From Candidatus Magasanikbacteria bacterium CG1_02_32_51 (lineage in GTDB: Bacteria; Patescibacteriota; Patescibacteriia; Magasanikbacterales; UBA922): a DNA stretch of 59,118 bases. The notes beneath the pieces are model-generated. The model had not been told where the DNA came from and made no database searches. It saw only the letters and a program-made list of their open reading frames with translations. Of this stretch, positions 1 to 7,651 are shown one piece after another. Made by a program: the position numbers and the translations under genes. How positions within the stretch are numbered: position 1 is the stretch's first letter; each line of letters opens with the position of its first letter. The DNA lies in NCBI GenBank assembly GCA_001871435.1, contig MNVC01000014.1, forward strand, positions 1 to 59,118. Direction: 5' to 3'.

Positions 1-99
1 TCAAAAATGATTCATCAACAAAACTTTCCCTAATTCAATTGGCAACGATCATTTCATGACCATATTATAAAAAAGGAAAAAGAACTTGACATTATATAA
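1..99 (+). pseudogene. 3' remnant of a RAYT (Y1) transposase
   Basis: Frame 1 reads SKMIHQQNFP*FNWQRSFHDHII and aligns without gaps to bases 1820-1909 of the intact transposase gene in this window (SKIIHQQCLLRFAWQRSFHDHII). It has an in-frame TAA at 31-33 and ends at TAA 97-99, so it is dead. The 5' part lies outside the window. Its end supplies the -35 box of the next gene. Confidence 0.8.
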
Positions 100-114
100 C
101 GTATATGTTATTAT
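86..114 (+). promoter_or_regulatory. Sigma70-type promoter of the XRE gene
   Basis: TTGACA (86-91), 17-nt spacer, TATTAT (109-114). The expected transcription start (about 121) falls right at the ATG at 123, which suggests a leaderless message. The ORF-track start at 105 lies inside the promoter and is therefore unlikely. Confidence 0.7.
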
Positions 115-122
115 ATATACAT

Positions 123-395
123 ATGAAATCATATCAAACACTCAAAAAAAGTCTTTTGAAAGACAAAGAAATCAAAAAAGTTTATGATGATCTTGAACCT
201 GAATTTAGGTTATCTCAGATGATTATTGCCAAGAGGATTGAAAAAGGAATGTCTCAGGCAGATTTGGCCAAAAAAATAGGTACCAAGCAACCTGCTGTAG
301 CTAGATTAGAATCTGGTACTTATAACCCTAGTGTGACTTTGTTAAAGAAGACTGCTAGAGCCTTAGGTTCTTCTTTGTATATTTCTTTTGAATAA
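123..395 (+). CDS. XRE-family HTH regulator (HigA-like antitoxin type)
   Basis: A 90-aa protein with a C-terminal Cro/C1-type helix-turn-helix: MSQADLAKKIGTKQPAVARLE, then a second helical segment ending LGSSLYISFE. Proteins of this size and layout are usually antitoxins of HigBA/RelE-type modules or orphan regulators. The N-terminal 40 residues are helical and charged. No toxin gene is adjacent: upstream there is only a transposase remnant, so a toxin may have been lost. I chose ATG 123 because the promoter covers the longer start at 105. A terminator follows, so it is transcribed alone. The family is certain; the antitoxin role is inferred. Confidence 0.85.
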   Translation: MKSYQTLKKSLLKDKEIKKVYDDLEPEFRLSQMIIAKRIEKGMSQADLAKKIGTKQPAVARLESGTYNPSVTLLKKTARALGSSLYISFE

Positions 396-416
396 ATTTT
401 ATTTTGTGTTTTTTAT

Positions 417-438
417 CCACCATTTTGGTGGGTTTTTT
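417..438 (+). terminator. Intrinsic terminator after XRE gene
   Basis: CCACC (417-421), loop ATTTT, GGTGG (427-431), followed by a T run. Confidence 0.75.
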
Positions 439-461
439 GTTTGAAAAAAAATTGGTTAGTC

Positions 462-516
462 TGCAATGGTAGGGATCCACCATGGGTGGACAAATAGACC
501 TGTCCCTACGGATGTG
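462..516. repeat. REP-like palindrome with a nested second hairpin
   Basis: The outer arms TGCAATGGTAGGGA and TCCCTACGGA match the REP elements at 1284 and 1698. The centre differs: it contains a second perfect inverted repeat TCCACC-ATG-GGTGGA (476-490) in place of part of the left CAGGTC arm. It lies between the XRE terminator and the mntA promoter. Confidence 0.75.
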
Positions 517-539
517 GTAGAAAATATAGGCATTTTTGA

Positions 540-567
540 TTGACTTATACACTTTTTGTGATATAAT
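540..567 (+). promoter_or_regulatory. Promoter of mntA-hepT
   Basis: TTGACT (540-545), 16-nt spacer, TATAAT (562-567). The predicted start is within a few bases of the ATG at 576, so the transcript is probably leaderless, as for the XRE gene. Confidence 0.75.
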
Positions 568-575
568 AAAAACAT

Positions 576-869
576 ATGAAACTATCTAAAAAAGATTTGC
601 AAAAAATAATAAAGATACTAAAACAACATGAAGTAAAAAGTGCTGGTCTTTTTGGTTCATATGCTAGAGGTGAAGCCACCAAGAAAAGTGATATAGATTT
701 TTTGATAGAATTCAACAACAAAAATACCAAAAGTTTGTTGGATATTGTGGCATTGAAACTTGATTTGGAAGACAATCTGAAAAAAAAATGTGATATAGTC
801 ACCAAACGTGGACTTCATTTTCGCATTAGACCTTATGTAAAAAAAGATTTGATAAAATTGTATGACTAA
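576..869 (+). CDS. mntA: MntA-type nucleotidyltransferase antitoxin
   Basis: A 97-aa minimal nucleotidyltransferase. The active-site pattern GSYARG followed by SDID (GS-x10-DxD) is intact, so it should be catalytically competent. In MntA/HepT (type VII) modules this protein neutralises the HepT RNase by adding AMP to its tyrosine. The length is normal for the family. It overlaps the downstream hepT by 8 nt, indicating translational coupling, and has its own promoter with a near-leaderless start. Confidence 0.9.
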   Translation: MKLSKKDLQKIIKILKQHEVKSAGLFGSYARGEATKKSDIDFLIEFNNKNTKSLLDIVALKLDLEDNLKKKCDIVTKRGLHFRIRPYVKKDLIKLYD

Positions 870-1206
870 AAAAAATCCTCTTATTTATATTGAACATATT
901 TTGGATAGTATAGCTAAAGTAGAAGAATATCTAAAAGATTTGAAAAAAACTGAATTTTTGAAATCTACTCAAAAACAAGATGCTATTGTCAGAAGAATAG
1001 AAATAATAGGTGAAGCTGTAAAAAATATTCCAAAAAGTCTTAGAGACAAATATCCCAAAATAGAATGGAGGAAGATTGCTGGTATGAGAGATATTTTGAT
1101 ACATGAATATTTCAATGTAGAATTGAATGAAGCTTGGATTGTTGCCAAAATAGAATTACCAAAATTAGCTAGAGAATTATACAAAATTTTGGAACAGCTA
1201 CAGTAA
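862..1206 (+). CDS. hepT: HepT-like ribonuclease toxin (DUF86)
   Basis: A 114-aa all-helical HEPN protein. The catalytic motif R-x4-H-x-Y is present as RDILIHEY near residue 79, and the modifiable tyrosine is there. HepT proteins are RNases held in check by the MntA partner encoded just upstream (8-nt overlap). The conserved RRIEIIGEA helix is also present. A terminator follows at 1234. Both catalytic sites being intact suggests a functional module rather than a relic. Confidence 0.92.
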   Translation: MTKKNPLIYIEHILDSIAKVEEYLKDLKKTEFLKSTQKQDAIVRRIEIIGEAVKNIPKSLRDKYPKIEWRKIAGMRDILIHEYFNVELNEAWIVAKIELPKLARELYKILEQLQ

Positions 1207-1233
1207 TTTTGGTATTTTATTGATTTTGTTATG

Positions 1234-1260
1234 AAACCATTTGTTAGTAATGGTTTTTTT
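1234..1260 (+). terminator. Intrinsic terminator after hepT
   Basis: AAACCATT (1234-1241), 7-nt loop, AATGGTTT (1249-1256), then T run. Confidence 0.75.
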
Positions 1261-1283
1261 ATTTTACAAAAGATTGGTTATAA

Positions 1284-1328
1284 TGCAATGGTAGGGACAG
1301 GTCGCGACCTGTCCCTACGGACATTGCA
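1284..1328. repeat. REP-type palindrome beside RAYT gene
   Basis: A perfect 28-bp palindrome (1291-1318, half-site GTAGGGACAGGTCG) is extended by flanking TGCAATG/CATTGCA. RAYT transposases recognise such REP hairpins, and the intact RAYT gene starts 70 bp downstream. Confidence 0.85.
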
Positions 1329-1399
1329 AAAATAATCATTGTATAAATTTGAAATAATACCGAAATTAAGAGATAATTGTATATATTTTATACAATAAA

Positions 1400-1972
1400 A
1401 TGCTTGACAAAAAACAACGCAAGCACAACCGTCTGATAAATTTTGATTACCAAACAAATGGATTGTATTTTGTTACGATTTGTACCAGAAATCGCGAGCA
1501 TCTGTTTGGTGGTGTCTATCACGATTTCATGTGTGTAAACAGAATTGGTTCAGTTGTATACAGACAATGGGAATGGTTATTTGTACAATATCCATACATA
1601 ATAAATCACGGTTTTATCGTCATGCCCAATCATGTACATGGGATTATTGAGATTGATAGGTCATTGATTGGTGACAAAGAATGGTTAGTCAAACACGGTA
1701 GGGACAGGTCTAGACCTGTCCCTACGGATGTTGCAAACAAACTTGATATTGAAATAAATATCAAACCAACAAAAATTTTATCATTATCAAATATAATCGG
1801 TGCATTCAAAACAACCTCGTCAAAAATAATCCACCAACAATGTTTGCTACGATTTGCCTGGCAAAGATCATTTCATGACCATATCATAAAAAATGAAAAA
1901 GAATATGACCAAATATATAAATATGTCCGTATGAACCCAGTGTTATGGAATAGAGATAGAAATAATATTTGA
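1400..1972 (+). CDS. RAYT / Y1-type transposase (REP-associated)
   Basis: A 190-aa HUH single-strand transposase of the REP-associated tyrosine transposase group. The N-terminal NGLYFVTICTRNREHLFG and the HUH motif in MPNHVHGIIEI are clear. The C-terminal FHDHII...YKYVRMNP contains the candidate catalytic tyrosine helix. RAYTs nick REP hairpins and are normally single-copy and domesticated. Residues around 100-111 (GRDRSRPVPTD) are encoded by a REP palindrome lying inside the gene, in frame. An AT-rich inverted repeat (ATTGTATA/TATACAAT) sits directly before the ATG. A truncated second copy lies at 1-99. Confidence 0.92.
   Translation: MLDKKQRKHNRLINFDYQTNGLYFVTICTRNREHLFGGVYHDFMCVNRIGSVVYRQWEWLFVQYPYIINHGFIVMPNHVHGIIEIDRSLIGDKEWLVKHGRDRSRPVPTDVANKLDIEINIKPTKILSLSNIIGAFKTTSSKIIHQQCLLRFAWQRSFHDHIIKNEKEYDQIYKYVRMNPVLWNRDRNNI
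1698..1725. repeat. REP palindrome inside the RAYT coding sequence
   Basis: A perfect 28-bp palindrome with half-site GTAGGGACAGGTCT, the same element as at 1291-1318 apart from the central bases. It is translated as part of the transposase without breaking the frame. Confidence 0.85.
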
Positions 1973-2046
1973 GCATTTCTGTTACTTATCATTTTTGTGT
2001 ATTAAAAGAAACAAAAACATAGTACAATTTATACACAGTCAAGTTA

Positions 2047-2075
2047 TTAACATTTGTTTGAAATGGGTGTATAAT
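2047..2075 (+). promoter_or_regulatory. Promoter of the AbiE operon
   Basis: TTAACA (2047-2052), 17-nt spacer, TATAAT (2070-2075). It falls inside the long ORF-track call (1995), which supports the internal ATG at 2115 as the true abiEi start. Confidence 0.65.
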
Positions 2076-2114
2076 AGGTTTGTATCTCAATTTGTTATTA
2101 AAAATAATAAAGAT

Positions 2115-2717
2115 ATGATATATATTGAATTAGAAAATGGCTTAATTAAGCAAAAACCTGTATTTTCACTTCGTGATATTGAAAATGCTGGTTTTAAGGT
2201 TTATCCCTACCAATTGAATTTGTGGACTAAAAAAGGCTATCTCAAAAAATTAAAGGGTGGTTTTTATATATTTAGCAAAGCTAAGATTTCTAATGAAATT
2301 ATAGCTAATTATTTACGACAACCTTCGTACATATCTCTTGAGTATGCTTTGTATTTGTACAACTATACTGTTGATATACCTTTTCAAATAACTTCTGTAA
2401 CTACAAGGAATACGGCTAGAATACAAGTAGAAAATAATATTTTTATTTATTATCATGTGAAACCTAGTGTGTTCAATGGTTTTGTAAATAATAATAATTT
2501 TTTTCTGGCCACAGCAGAAAAAGCTTTGGTTGATCTGTTTTATTTGTATCCAAAAAAATTTAATAATAATGAAGATTTTTTTGAAGCACGTTTTCATGAA
2601 GAAATGATGAAAGAGAAATTGGATTGGGTTGGATTGTTTGACATTGCTAAATTGTATAATAATCAAAGTTTAGTAAGAAGATTGGAATCTTTTAAAAAAT
2701 ATATTTTTAATCAATAA
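2115..2717 (+). CDS. abiEi: AbiEi-type antitoxin (type IV TA regulator)
   Basis: About 200 aa. The N-terminal winged-helix segment (SLRDIENAGFKVYPYQLNLW...GYLKKLKGGFYIF) is the AbiEi DNA-binding part. The rest resembles the AbiEi C-terminal region (YISLEYALYLYN, TAEKALVDLFYL). In AbiE systems this protein represses the operon and antagonises AbiEii. I chose ATG 2115 because a good promoter lies at 2047-2075; the track's 40 extra N-terminal residues are upstream DNA. Only 3 nt separate it from abiEii. Confidence 0.88.
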   Translation: MIYIELENGLIKQKPVFSLRDIENAGFKVYPYQLNLWTKKGYLKKLKGGFYIFSKAKISNEIIANYLRQPSYISLEYALYLYNYTVDIPFQITSVTTRNTARIQVENNIFIYYHVKPSVFNGFVNNNNFFLATAEKALVDLFYLYPKKFNNNEDFFEARFHEEMMKEKLDWVGLFDIAKLYNNQSLVRRLESFKKYIFNQ

Positions 2718-2720
2718 TTT

Positions 2721-3503
2721 ATGTTGAGCTTGGAACAAATTTTATTTTTTGCCAAACAACAAGGCTTGAAAGAAAGTAGTGAAAAACAGGCTATGGTTGA
2801 ATATTTGCAGACTTTGATATTGCAGTTGTTAGTCAAATATAAAGGATCAGATAAAATAAGCTTTATTGGTGGTACCAGTCTTCGTTTTTTTTATAATTTA
2901 CCTAGATTTTCGGAAGATTTGGATTTTGATAATTTTGGTTTATCAGAACAAGAATTTGACGAAATAATAAAAGAATTAGTCAAGGATTTAGTTTTGCGTG
3001 GTTTTGTAATAGATTCTCTTGTTAAGTTCAAAGGTGCTTATCATTGTTATTTACGTTTTTCAAATTTGTTGTATCAAAATAATTTGTCTACTCATGTTGA
3101 TGAAAAAATATTAGTAAAAATTGACACTACAAAGCAAGATTTTATTTTTAAGCCAGAAAGAAAATTTTTTAATCGTTATGGTATTACTGAAGAAATACAA
3201 GTAAACCCTATAGATATTTTGATGGCCCAAAAAACTATGGCACTTTTGGGTAGAAAAAGAGCCAAAGGAAGAGATTTTTTTGATTTTGTATTTTTGGATG
3301 GGATAACTAAGCCAAATTTAGAATATTTGAAAAAAGAATTAGGTATTGATTCTTTGGAGAAACTAAAGGTTTTAATTATAGAAAGATGTTCAATTTTGAA
3401 TTTTGATGATTTGGCAAAAGACGTAGAACCTTTTTTATTTAATTTTGATGATGTTGCCAAAGTAAGAAAATTCAGGCAATATATAACAGGCTGGAACGTA
3501 TAA
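2721..3503 (+). CDS. abiEii: AbiEii/AbiGii nucleotidyltransferase toxin
   Basis: A 260-aa nucleotidyltransferase-fold protein. The family motifs are intact: FIGGTSLRFFYNLPRFSEDLDFD (GGTS...RFSxDLDF) near residues 49-71, and KTMALLGRKRAKGRDFFDF near residue 170. AbiEii toxins transfer nucleotides to RNA targets and cause growth arrest or phage abortive infection. It is co-transcribed with the AbiEi antitoxin just upstream. The length is typical. Confidence 0.92.
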   Translation: MLSLEQILFFAKQQGLKESSEKQAMVEYLQTLILQLLVKYKGSDKISFIGGTSLRFFYNLPRFSEDLDFDNFGLSEQEFDEIIKELVKDLVLRGFVIDSLVKFKGAYHCYLRFSNLLYQNNLSTHVDEKILVKIDTTKQDFIFKPERKFFNRYGITEEIQVNPIDILMAQKTMALLGRKRAKGRDFFDFVFLDGITKPNLEYLKKELGIDSLEKLKVLIIERCSILNFDDLAKDVEPFLFNFDDVAKVRKFRQYITGWNV

Positions 3504-3520
3504 CATTAATTTTAACACTC

Positions 3521-3538
3521 CTACCTGCCGGCAGGTAG
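3521..3538. repeat. Perfect 18-bp dispersed palindrome
   Basis: CTACCTGCC/GGCAGGTAG, a motif I recognise from many Patescibacteria genomes. A degenerate relative occurs near 47528 and is translated as LPVGRQV in the long form of the SprT ORF. Confidence 0.75.
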
Positions 3539-3596
3539 AAATAAAATCATGAATATTGTAGAATAGTCTTGTCTGGCAAATGAAAAATAGGATTCG

Positions 3597-3735
3597 TCAT
3601 TTCGAGTGAAGTGAATGAGGTACGAACGAACGTAGTCGAGAAATCTCCTTTCATTTAGTAAATAAATAGATAGACAATGAGAGGAGATCCCTCGACTCCA
3701 TCCCGTACTTCGTCGGGACTACGCTCGGGATGACG
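3597..3735. repeat. Large imperfect inverted repeat (TCATTTCGAG...CTCGGGATGA type)
   Basis: The left arm (GTCATTTCGAG ... GTAGTCGAGAAATCTCC) is largely complementary to the right arm (GGAGATCCCTCGACT ... ACTACGCTCGGGATGAC), about 58 nt each, separated by roughly 25 nt. This is a widespread dispersed bacterial repeat. With the 18-bp palindrome and a promoter it accounts for the 355-bp gene-free stretch 3504-3858. Confidence 0.75.
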
Positions 3736-3807
3736 ATTTGGCTAGAATATTATTTTTTAACGTTTGTCTATGTCTGTTAGTTAAGACCTTTGTAGAAATA
3801 AGAATTA

Positions 3808-3838
3808 TTGGATAAGAAATAAAAAAATAAAGTATAAT
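3808..3838 (+). promoter_or_regulatory. Possible promoter of the polysaccharide cluster
   Basis: TATAAT at 3833-3838 with a weak TTGGAT 19 nt upstream, 20 bp before the ATG at 3859. The -10 is good; the spacing is long. Confidence 0.4.
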
Positions 3839-3858
3839 AAATCAATAAATTTCGTTTT

Positions 3859-5871
3859 ATGCAAAAAACTCTAGAAAAAATTCTAAAAATAGTCATTGGT
3901 ATTACTTTTTTTGTACCTATTTTGGTTTTACCTACAGCCTATATTTTTCCTTTTATTGTACCCAAGATTATTTATTTTCGGTCTCTAGTTTTGGTGATGC
4001 TTGACCTCTATCTTGTATTACTTTTTAGTAATTTCCAGAAATATAGACCGAGATTTTCGTGGGTCAATATTGCTGTTTTATTATTTTTTATTTCATTTAC
4101 TATTTCTACTTTTGTGGGTGTGGATTGGTACAAGAGTTTTTGGGACAATCATGAGAGAATGCTTGGTCTTTTTACTATATTTCATTATGTAGTTTATTAT
4201 TTTATCATTACAACTGTAGTGCGTGATTGGTCTGAGTGGAAGTGGCTGATGCGTACATTTTTGTTGGCTGGATCTCTAGTTATGTTTATTGGTGTGTTGC
4301 AGAGATATGTCAATCCAGAATTACTTTTGAATAGGGGAGGGACTAGAGTTTCTTCCACACTTGGTAACGCTATTTATCTTAGTGGCTATGGATTGTTTTT
4401 ATTTTTTGTAGGATCACTATTGGCTGTCAAAGAAAAATTAAAAGCCAGGAATATTAAATTTTTGTCTGTGGAAGCTAGTTGGTTTTGGCTAGAAATTTTA
4501 GCTTCTTTGCTTGGACTTTGGGGTGTATTTTTGGGTAGTACTCGTGGAGCTTTAGTAGCCTTGATTGTTAGCTTGTTTGTTTTGTTAGCTATATACTTTT
4601 TTACTCTGAAAGGACAAAAGAAATTAAAACAGATTACAATGATTATTGTTTTGGTGGGTACTGTCCTTCTTGGTGTTTTGTATATGAACAGATCGGATGC
4701 TTTTGTGAGTAACTTACCAGCTTTTGGACGTCTTTTGAATACTAGTTTTTCACAAAAAGACACTAGAGTAATGGCTTGGGGAGTAGCGCTCGATGCTTGG
4801 ACAGAAAAACCTATTTTTGGTTGGGGACCAAACAACTACTACTATGCTTTCAACAAATATTATCGTGCGGAATTTTTGGAATATGGTTTTGGTGAAACTT
4901 GGTTTGATAATGCTCATAGTGTCATTATGAATACTTTGGCTGTACAGGGTATTGTTGGTTTACTTTTGTATATCAATATTTTTGTGTTAGCTACCATTTA
5001 TTTGTTGAAAAGATATAGAGAAGGTAAAGTGGATATTCATATTTTGGCCTTTGGTATAGCTTTTATCTGGGCACATTTTATTAGTGTGGCGACTGTTTTT
5101 GATAATCCTACTTCTTATCTTTATTTTTTCTTTTTTCTCGCTCTAGTTTCTGGTTTTACTGAGAAATCAAAACAAGAAAATACAACTAAGAGTAATAGGG
5201 AAGTCTCTATGCCTTGGGCGGTATTTGTTTCTTTGTTGATGCTTCTTTTCATCTATAGTACTGATGTCAATTCAGCACGAGCCAACAAATCAGCTCTTTT
5301 GGCTATTAGGGATTTGAATGCTGGAAAGGATTATACCAAAGACTACAAAGATGCTACCTCTATTCCTTCACCACATGTTGATGATATTAGGAATGACACT
5401 GCCCGTATCTTTAGTGATATTGTCTCTCAGATATTAAAGGATCCAAAAGTAAAAGAAAAAGATAAATGGCAAATACTTGAACCTTTTTATAATCAAGCTG
5501 TAGGAAATTTGAACAAAAATATTGAATTACATCCAAATGATATTAGAGTAAGTTTACAATTGGCTCAAATACAAATTTATGGGGCTGTAGCAAAACAAGA
5601 TGTCAATCTTTTACTTGAAGCAGAAAAGACACTAGAAGGCACTTTGCTTTTGTCACCAAAAAGACAACAGATACAGTATATGTTGGCTGGTGTCAAACAA
5701 AATTTGCAAAAAACTGACGAAGCTATCAAGCTTTTGCGAGATAGTATTGATAATGACCCAAATATTCCTAATGGTTGGCAACAATTGGAAAGTTTGTATA
5801 ATGGATTGGGAGATATTGAAAAAGCCAAGGCGTTGCGGGCGGAGGCGTTGGAAAAGGGGATTACTTTTTAG
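3859..5871 (+). CDS. O-antigen ligase/polymerase-type membrane protein with C-terminal TPRs
   Basis: A 670-aa protein with about ten or more hydrophobic segments in residues 1-440, then a soluble C-terminal region (about 520-670) with TPR-like helices (NLNKNIELHPNDIRVSLQLA; EAIKLLRDSIDNDPNIPNGW). The Wzy_C/WaaL region contains LGSTRGALVA, FGWGPNNYYYAF and the conserved periplasmic histidine context FDNAHSVIMNTLAVQG. Such proteins polymerise or transfer lipid-linked glycan onto an acceptor; the TPR form is common among bacterial O-glycan ligases of surface proteins. It opens the polysaccharide cluster. Whether it acts as polymerase or ligase cannot be told from sequence. Confidence 0.85.
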   Translation: MQKTLEKILKIVIGITFFVPILVLPTAYIFPFIVPKIIYFRSLVLVMLDLYLVLLFSNFQKYRPRFSWVNIAVLLFFISFTISTFVGVDWYKSFWDNHERMLGLFTIFHYVVYYFIITTVVRDWSEWKWLMRTFLLAGSLVMFIGVLQRYVNPELLLNRGGTRVSSTLGNAIYLSGYGLFLFFVGSLLAVKEKLKARNIKFLSVEASWFWLEILASLLGLWGVFLGSTRGALVALIVSLFVLLAIYFFTLKGQKKLKQITMIIVLVGTVLLGVLYMNRSDAFVSNLPAFGRLLNTSFSQKDTRVMAWGVALDAWTEKPIFGWGPNNYYYAFNKYYRAEFLEYGFGETWFDNAHSVIMNTLAVQGIVGLLLYINIFVLATIYLLKRYREGKVDIHILAFGIAFIWAHFISVATVFDNPTSYLYFFFFLALVSGFTEKSKQENTTKSNREVSMPWAVFVSLLMLLFIYSTDVNSARANKSALLAIRDLNAGKDYTKDYKDATSIPSPHVDDIRNDTARIFSDIVSQILKDPKVKEKDKWQILEPFYNQAVGNLNKNIELHPNDIRVSLQLAQIQIYGAVAKQDVNLLLEAEKTLEGTLLLSPKRQQIQYMLAGVKQNLQKTDEAIKLLRDSIDNDPNIPNGWQQLESLYNGLGDIEKAKALRAEALEKGITF

Positions 5872-5918
5872 TAAGATTTATTTTGTGAATAGGTATACTC
5901 TATTTTTTTGAAATGAAT

Positions 5919-6390
5919 CATTGTCTCATTGTGCCATTGTGCCATTGACTTTTTTTACATTATTTTTTATGATAAAGAAGTTTTTGAGTTTAAAAGATAT
6001 TGACTGTTATTTCTTGTCCTATAATCTTAGTAATTATGTTTGGAATATTGTTATACAGTGGAATTACTTTGAAAAGAATAGTCTTGGTTCACAATTTGCT
6101 CGGGCAATTGATTCAATATCATCAAATATAGCAGAAGGATTTGGTAGATATAATAAAAAAGATAAGGTAAAATTTTATAGATACTCCATGGGTTCACTTT
6201 ACGAATGTTTGGACTGGAATCAAAAATCTATGAAAAGAGATTTGATAACAAAAGAAGATTATAATTTTATTTTTGAAAATTTACAAAAAATTAAACCAGA
6301 GATTTATTCACTGATAAATTATACTAACTTAAAATTAAAATTTTAACATCTTAGTAAAGTCACAATGGGTCAGTGACACAATGAAACAAT
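5919..6390. mobile_element. Hairpin element A: octamer-iterated arms enclosing a four-helix-bundle gene
   Basis: The left arm (5919-5950) is four 8-nt units CATTGTCT, CATTGTGC, CATTGTGC, CATTGACT. The reverse complement of the right arm (6360-6390) reads in the same 8-nt register (ATTGTTT, CATTGTGT, CACTGACC, CATTGTGA). The arms pair over about 30 nt with roughly 24 matches. The gene between them encodes an S23/IVP protein. Calling it mobile is an inference from the repeated architecture in this window. Confidence 0.6.
5969..6346 (+). CDS. Four-helix-bundle protein (S23/23S rRNA IVP family)
   Basis: A 125-aa helical protein with the family hallmarks: FARAIDSISSNIAEGFGRYN, then KVKFYRYSMGSLYECLDW, and a terminal helix. 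The family was named from ORFs inside 23S rRNA intervening sequences and includes the Avd accessory proteins of diversity-generating retroelements; no retroelement is visible here. I chose ATG 5969 because the upstream TTG start would translate the repeat arm (SHCAIVPL). It sits alone between the ligase and gmd, inside inverted octamer arms. Function unknown; nucleic-acid binding is suspected for the family. Confidence 0.85.
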   Translation: MIKKFLSLKDIDCYFLSYNLSNYVWNIVIQWNYFEKNSLGSQFARAIDSISSNIAEGFGRYNKKDKVKFYRYSMGSLYECLDWNQKSMKRDLITKEDYNFIFENLQKIKPEIYSLINYTNLKLKF

Positions 6391-6438
6391 TTATTATGGG
6401 TATATTTATTATGTATATTAACACTAAGTGATTTTTTT

Positions 6439-7455
6439 ATGAATAAAAAAGCATTGATTACAGGCATCACTGGCCAAGACGGCTCATATTTGGCTGAATT
6501 TTTGTTGGACAAAGGATATGAAGTACACGGTATTATGAGACGTTCTAGTAGTTTCAATACTGAAAGAATTGATCACTTATATCGTGATCGACATGGTAAG
6601 GATGTGAAGTTATTTTTACATTACGGAGATTTGACAGATAGCAGTAATATTAGTCGTATTTTGGATGAAGTAGTGCCTGATGAAATTTACAATCTTGGTG
6701 CTCAGAGTCATGTGCGTGTTAGTTTTGATTTGCCTGAATATACGGCTGATGCTGATGGGCTAGGAACACTGCGTTTGTTAGATGCTATTCGTGACAAGGG
6801 GATGAAAGTGAAGTTTTATCAAGCTGGTAGCTCAGAAATGTTTGGTAAGGTATTGGAAACTCCCCAAAAAGAAACTACACCTTTTTATCCACGTAGTCCT
6901 TATGGCTGTGCCAAAGTCTATGCCCATAACATCTCAGTCAATTATCGTGAGAGTTATAATATGTTTGTGTGTAACGGCATACTTTTCAATCACGAATCTC
7001 CTCGTCGTGGTGGTACTTTTGTGACCAAGAAAATTGTTGATGCTTTCAAAAATATCAAAGAAGGAAAACAAGAGAAATTATATTTGGGAAATCTAGAAGC
7101 CAAACGCGATTGGGGCTATGCCAAAGATTATGTGGAAGCTATGTGGCTTATGCTTCAGCAACCAGAACCAGATGATTATGTGGTAGCCACAGGTGAAACT
7201 CACAGTGTTCGCGAGTTTGTGGAAGAGGCTGCCCCGTACTTTGGTTTTGATATAGAATGGCAAGGTAATGGACTAAAAGAAAAAGGTATAGATAAGAAGA
7301 CTGGTAAAACTTTGATTGAGATAGATGAAAAATATTTTCGTCCAGCTGAAGTGGATATATTATTGGGAGATGCTACCAAAGCCAAAGAAAAATTAGGTTG
7401 GGAACCAAAGACAAGATTCAAAGAGTTGGTGAAGATAATGTGTGAGGAAGAATAG
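6439..7455 (+). CDS. gmd: GDP-mannose 4,6-dehydratase
   Basis: A 338-aa extended SDR. The N-terminal NADP-binding motif is [15 protein letters not shown]. The substrate region [15 protein letters not shown] and the catalytic [12 protein letters not shown] (Y-x3-K) are diagnostic for Gmd. It converts GDP-D-mannose to GDP-4-keto-6-deoxymannose, the first step to GDP-L-fucose, in the cytoplasm. The next enzyme, fcl, lies about 200 bp downstream across a hairpin element. Full length. The start has no Shine-Dalgarno; the leader is T-rich. Confidence 0.96.
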   Translation: MNKKALITGITGQDGSYLAEFLLDKGYEVHGIMRRSSSFNTERIDHLYRDRHGKDVKLFLHYGDLTDSSNISRILDEVVPDEIYNLGAQSHVRVSFDLPEYTADADGLGTLRLLDAIRDKGMKVKFYQAGSSEMFGKVLETPQKETTPFYPRSPYGCAKVYAHNISVNYRESYNMFVCNGILFNHESPRRGGTFVTKKIVDAFKNIKEGKQEKLYLGNLEAKRDWGYAKDYVEAMWLMLQQPEPDDYVVATGETHSVREFVEEAAPYFGFDIEWQGNGLKEKGIDKKTGKTLIEIDEKYFRPAEVDILLGDATKAKEKLGWEPKTRFKELVKIMCEEE

Positions 7456-7527
7456 TTTTTTGGTGTTTGTTGATATTTGTTTTATTTTGTTATAGACAAG
7501 GATAGAGGTAAGATGAAAATAATTTAG

Positions 7528-7648
7528 GAATTTTAAATTTTGAATTTTAAAACAATTTTTAATGACTCAATTTTTAATATAGTTTAAAAATTAGTTCATT
7601 TATAAATTTGAAATTGTTTTAAAATTCAAAATTCAAAATTCAAAATTC
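7528..7648. repeat. Empty hairpin element B' (heptamer arms)
   Basis: The left arm (7528-7557) and right arm (7612-7641) are inverted repeats matching 29 of 30 by my count, built from GAATTTT heptamers ending AAAACAATT. The 54-nt centre also folds (AATGACTCAATTTTTAA against TTAAAAATTAGTTCATT). The same arms enclose a four-helix-bundle gene at 34281-34744. It ends 3 nt before the fcl ATG. Confidence 0.75.
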
Positions 7649-7651
7649 TTT

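Noticed and set aside
1995-2114. N-terminal 40 residues of the track's AbiEi ORF
   Set aside because: A promoter (2047-2075) lies inside; the family N-terminus begins after ATG 2115.
5921-5968. Upstream TTG start of the four-helix-bundle ORF at 5921
   Set aside because: It would translate the octamer repeat arm; the ATG at 5969 is at the natural family start.
5919-6390. Diversity-generating retroelement suggested by the Avd-like fold
   Set aside because: No reverse transcriptase or template/variable repeat pair was found in the window.
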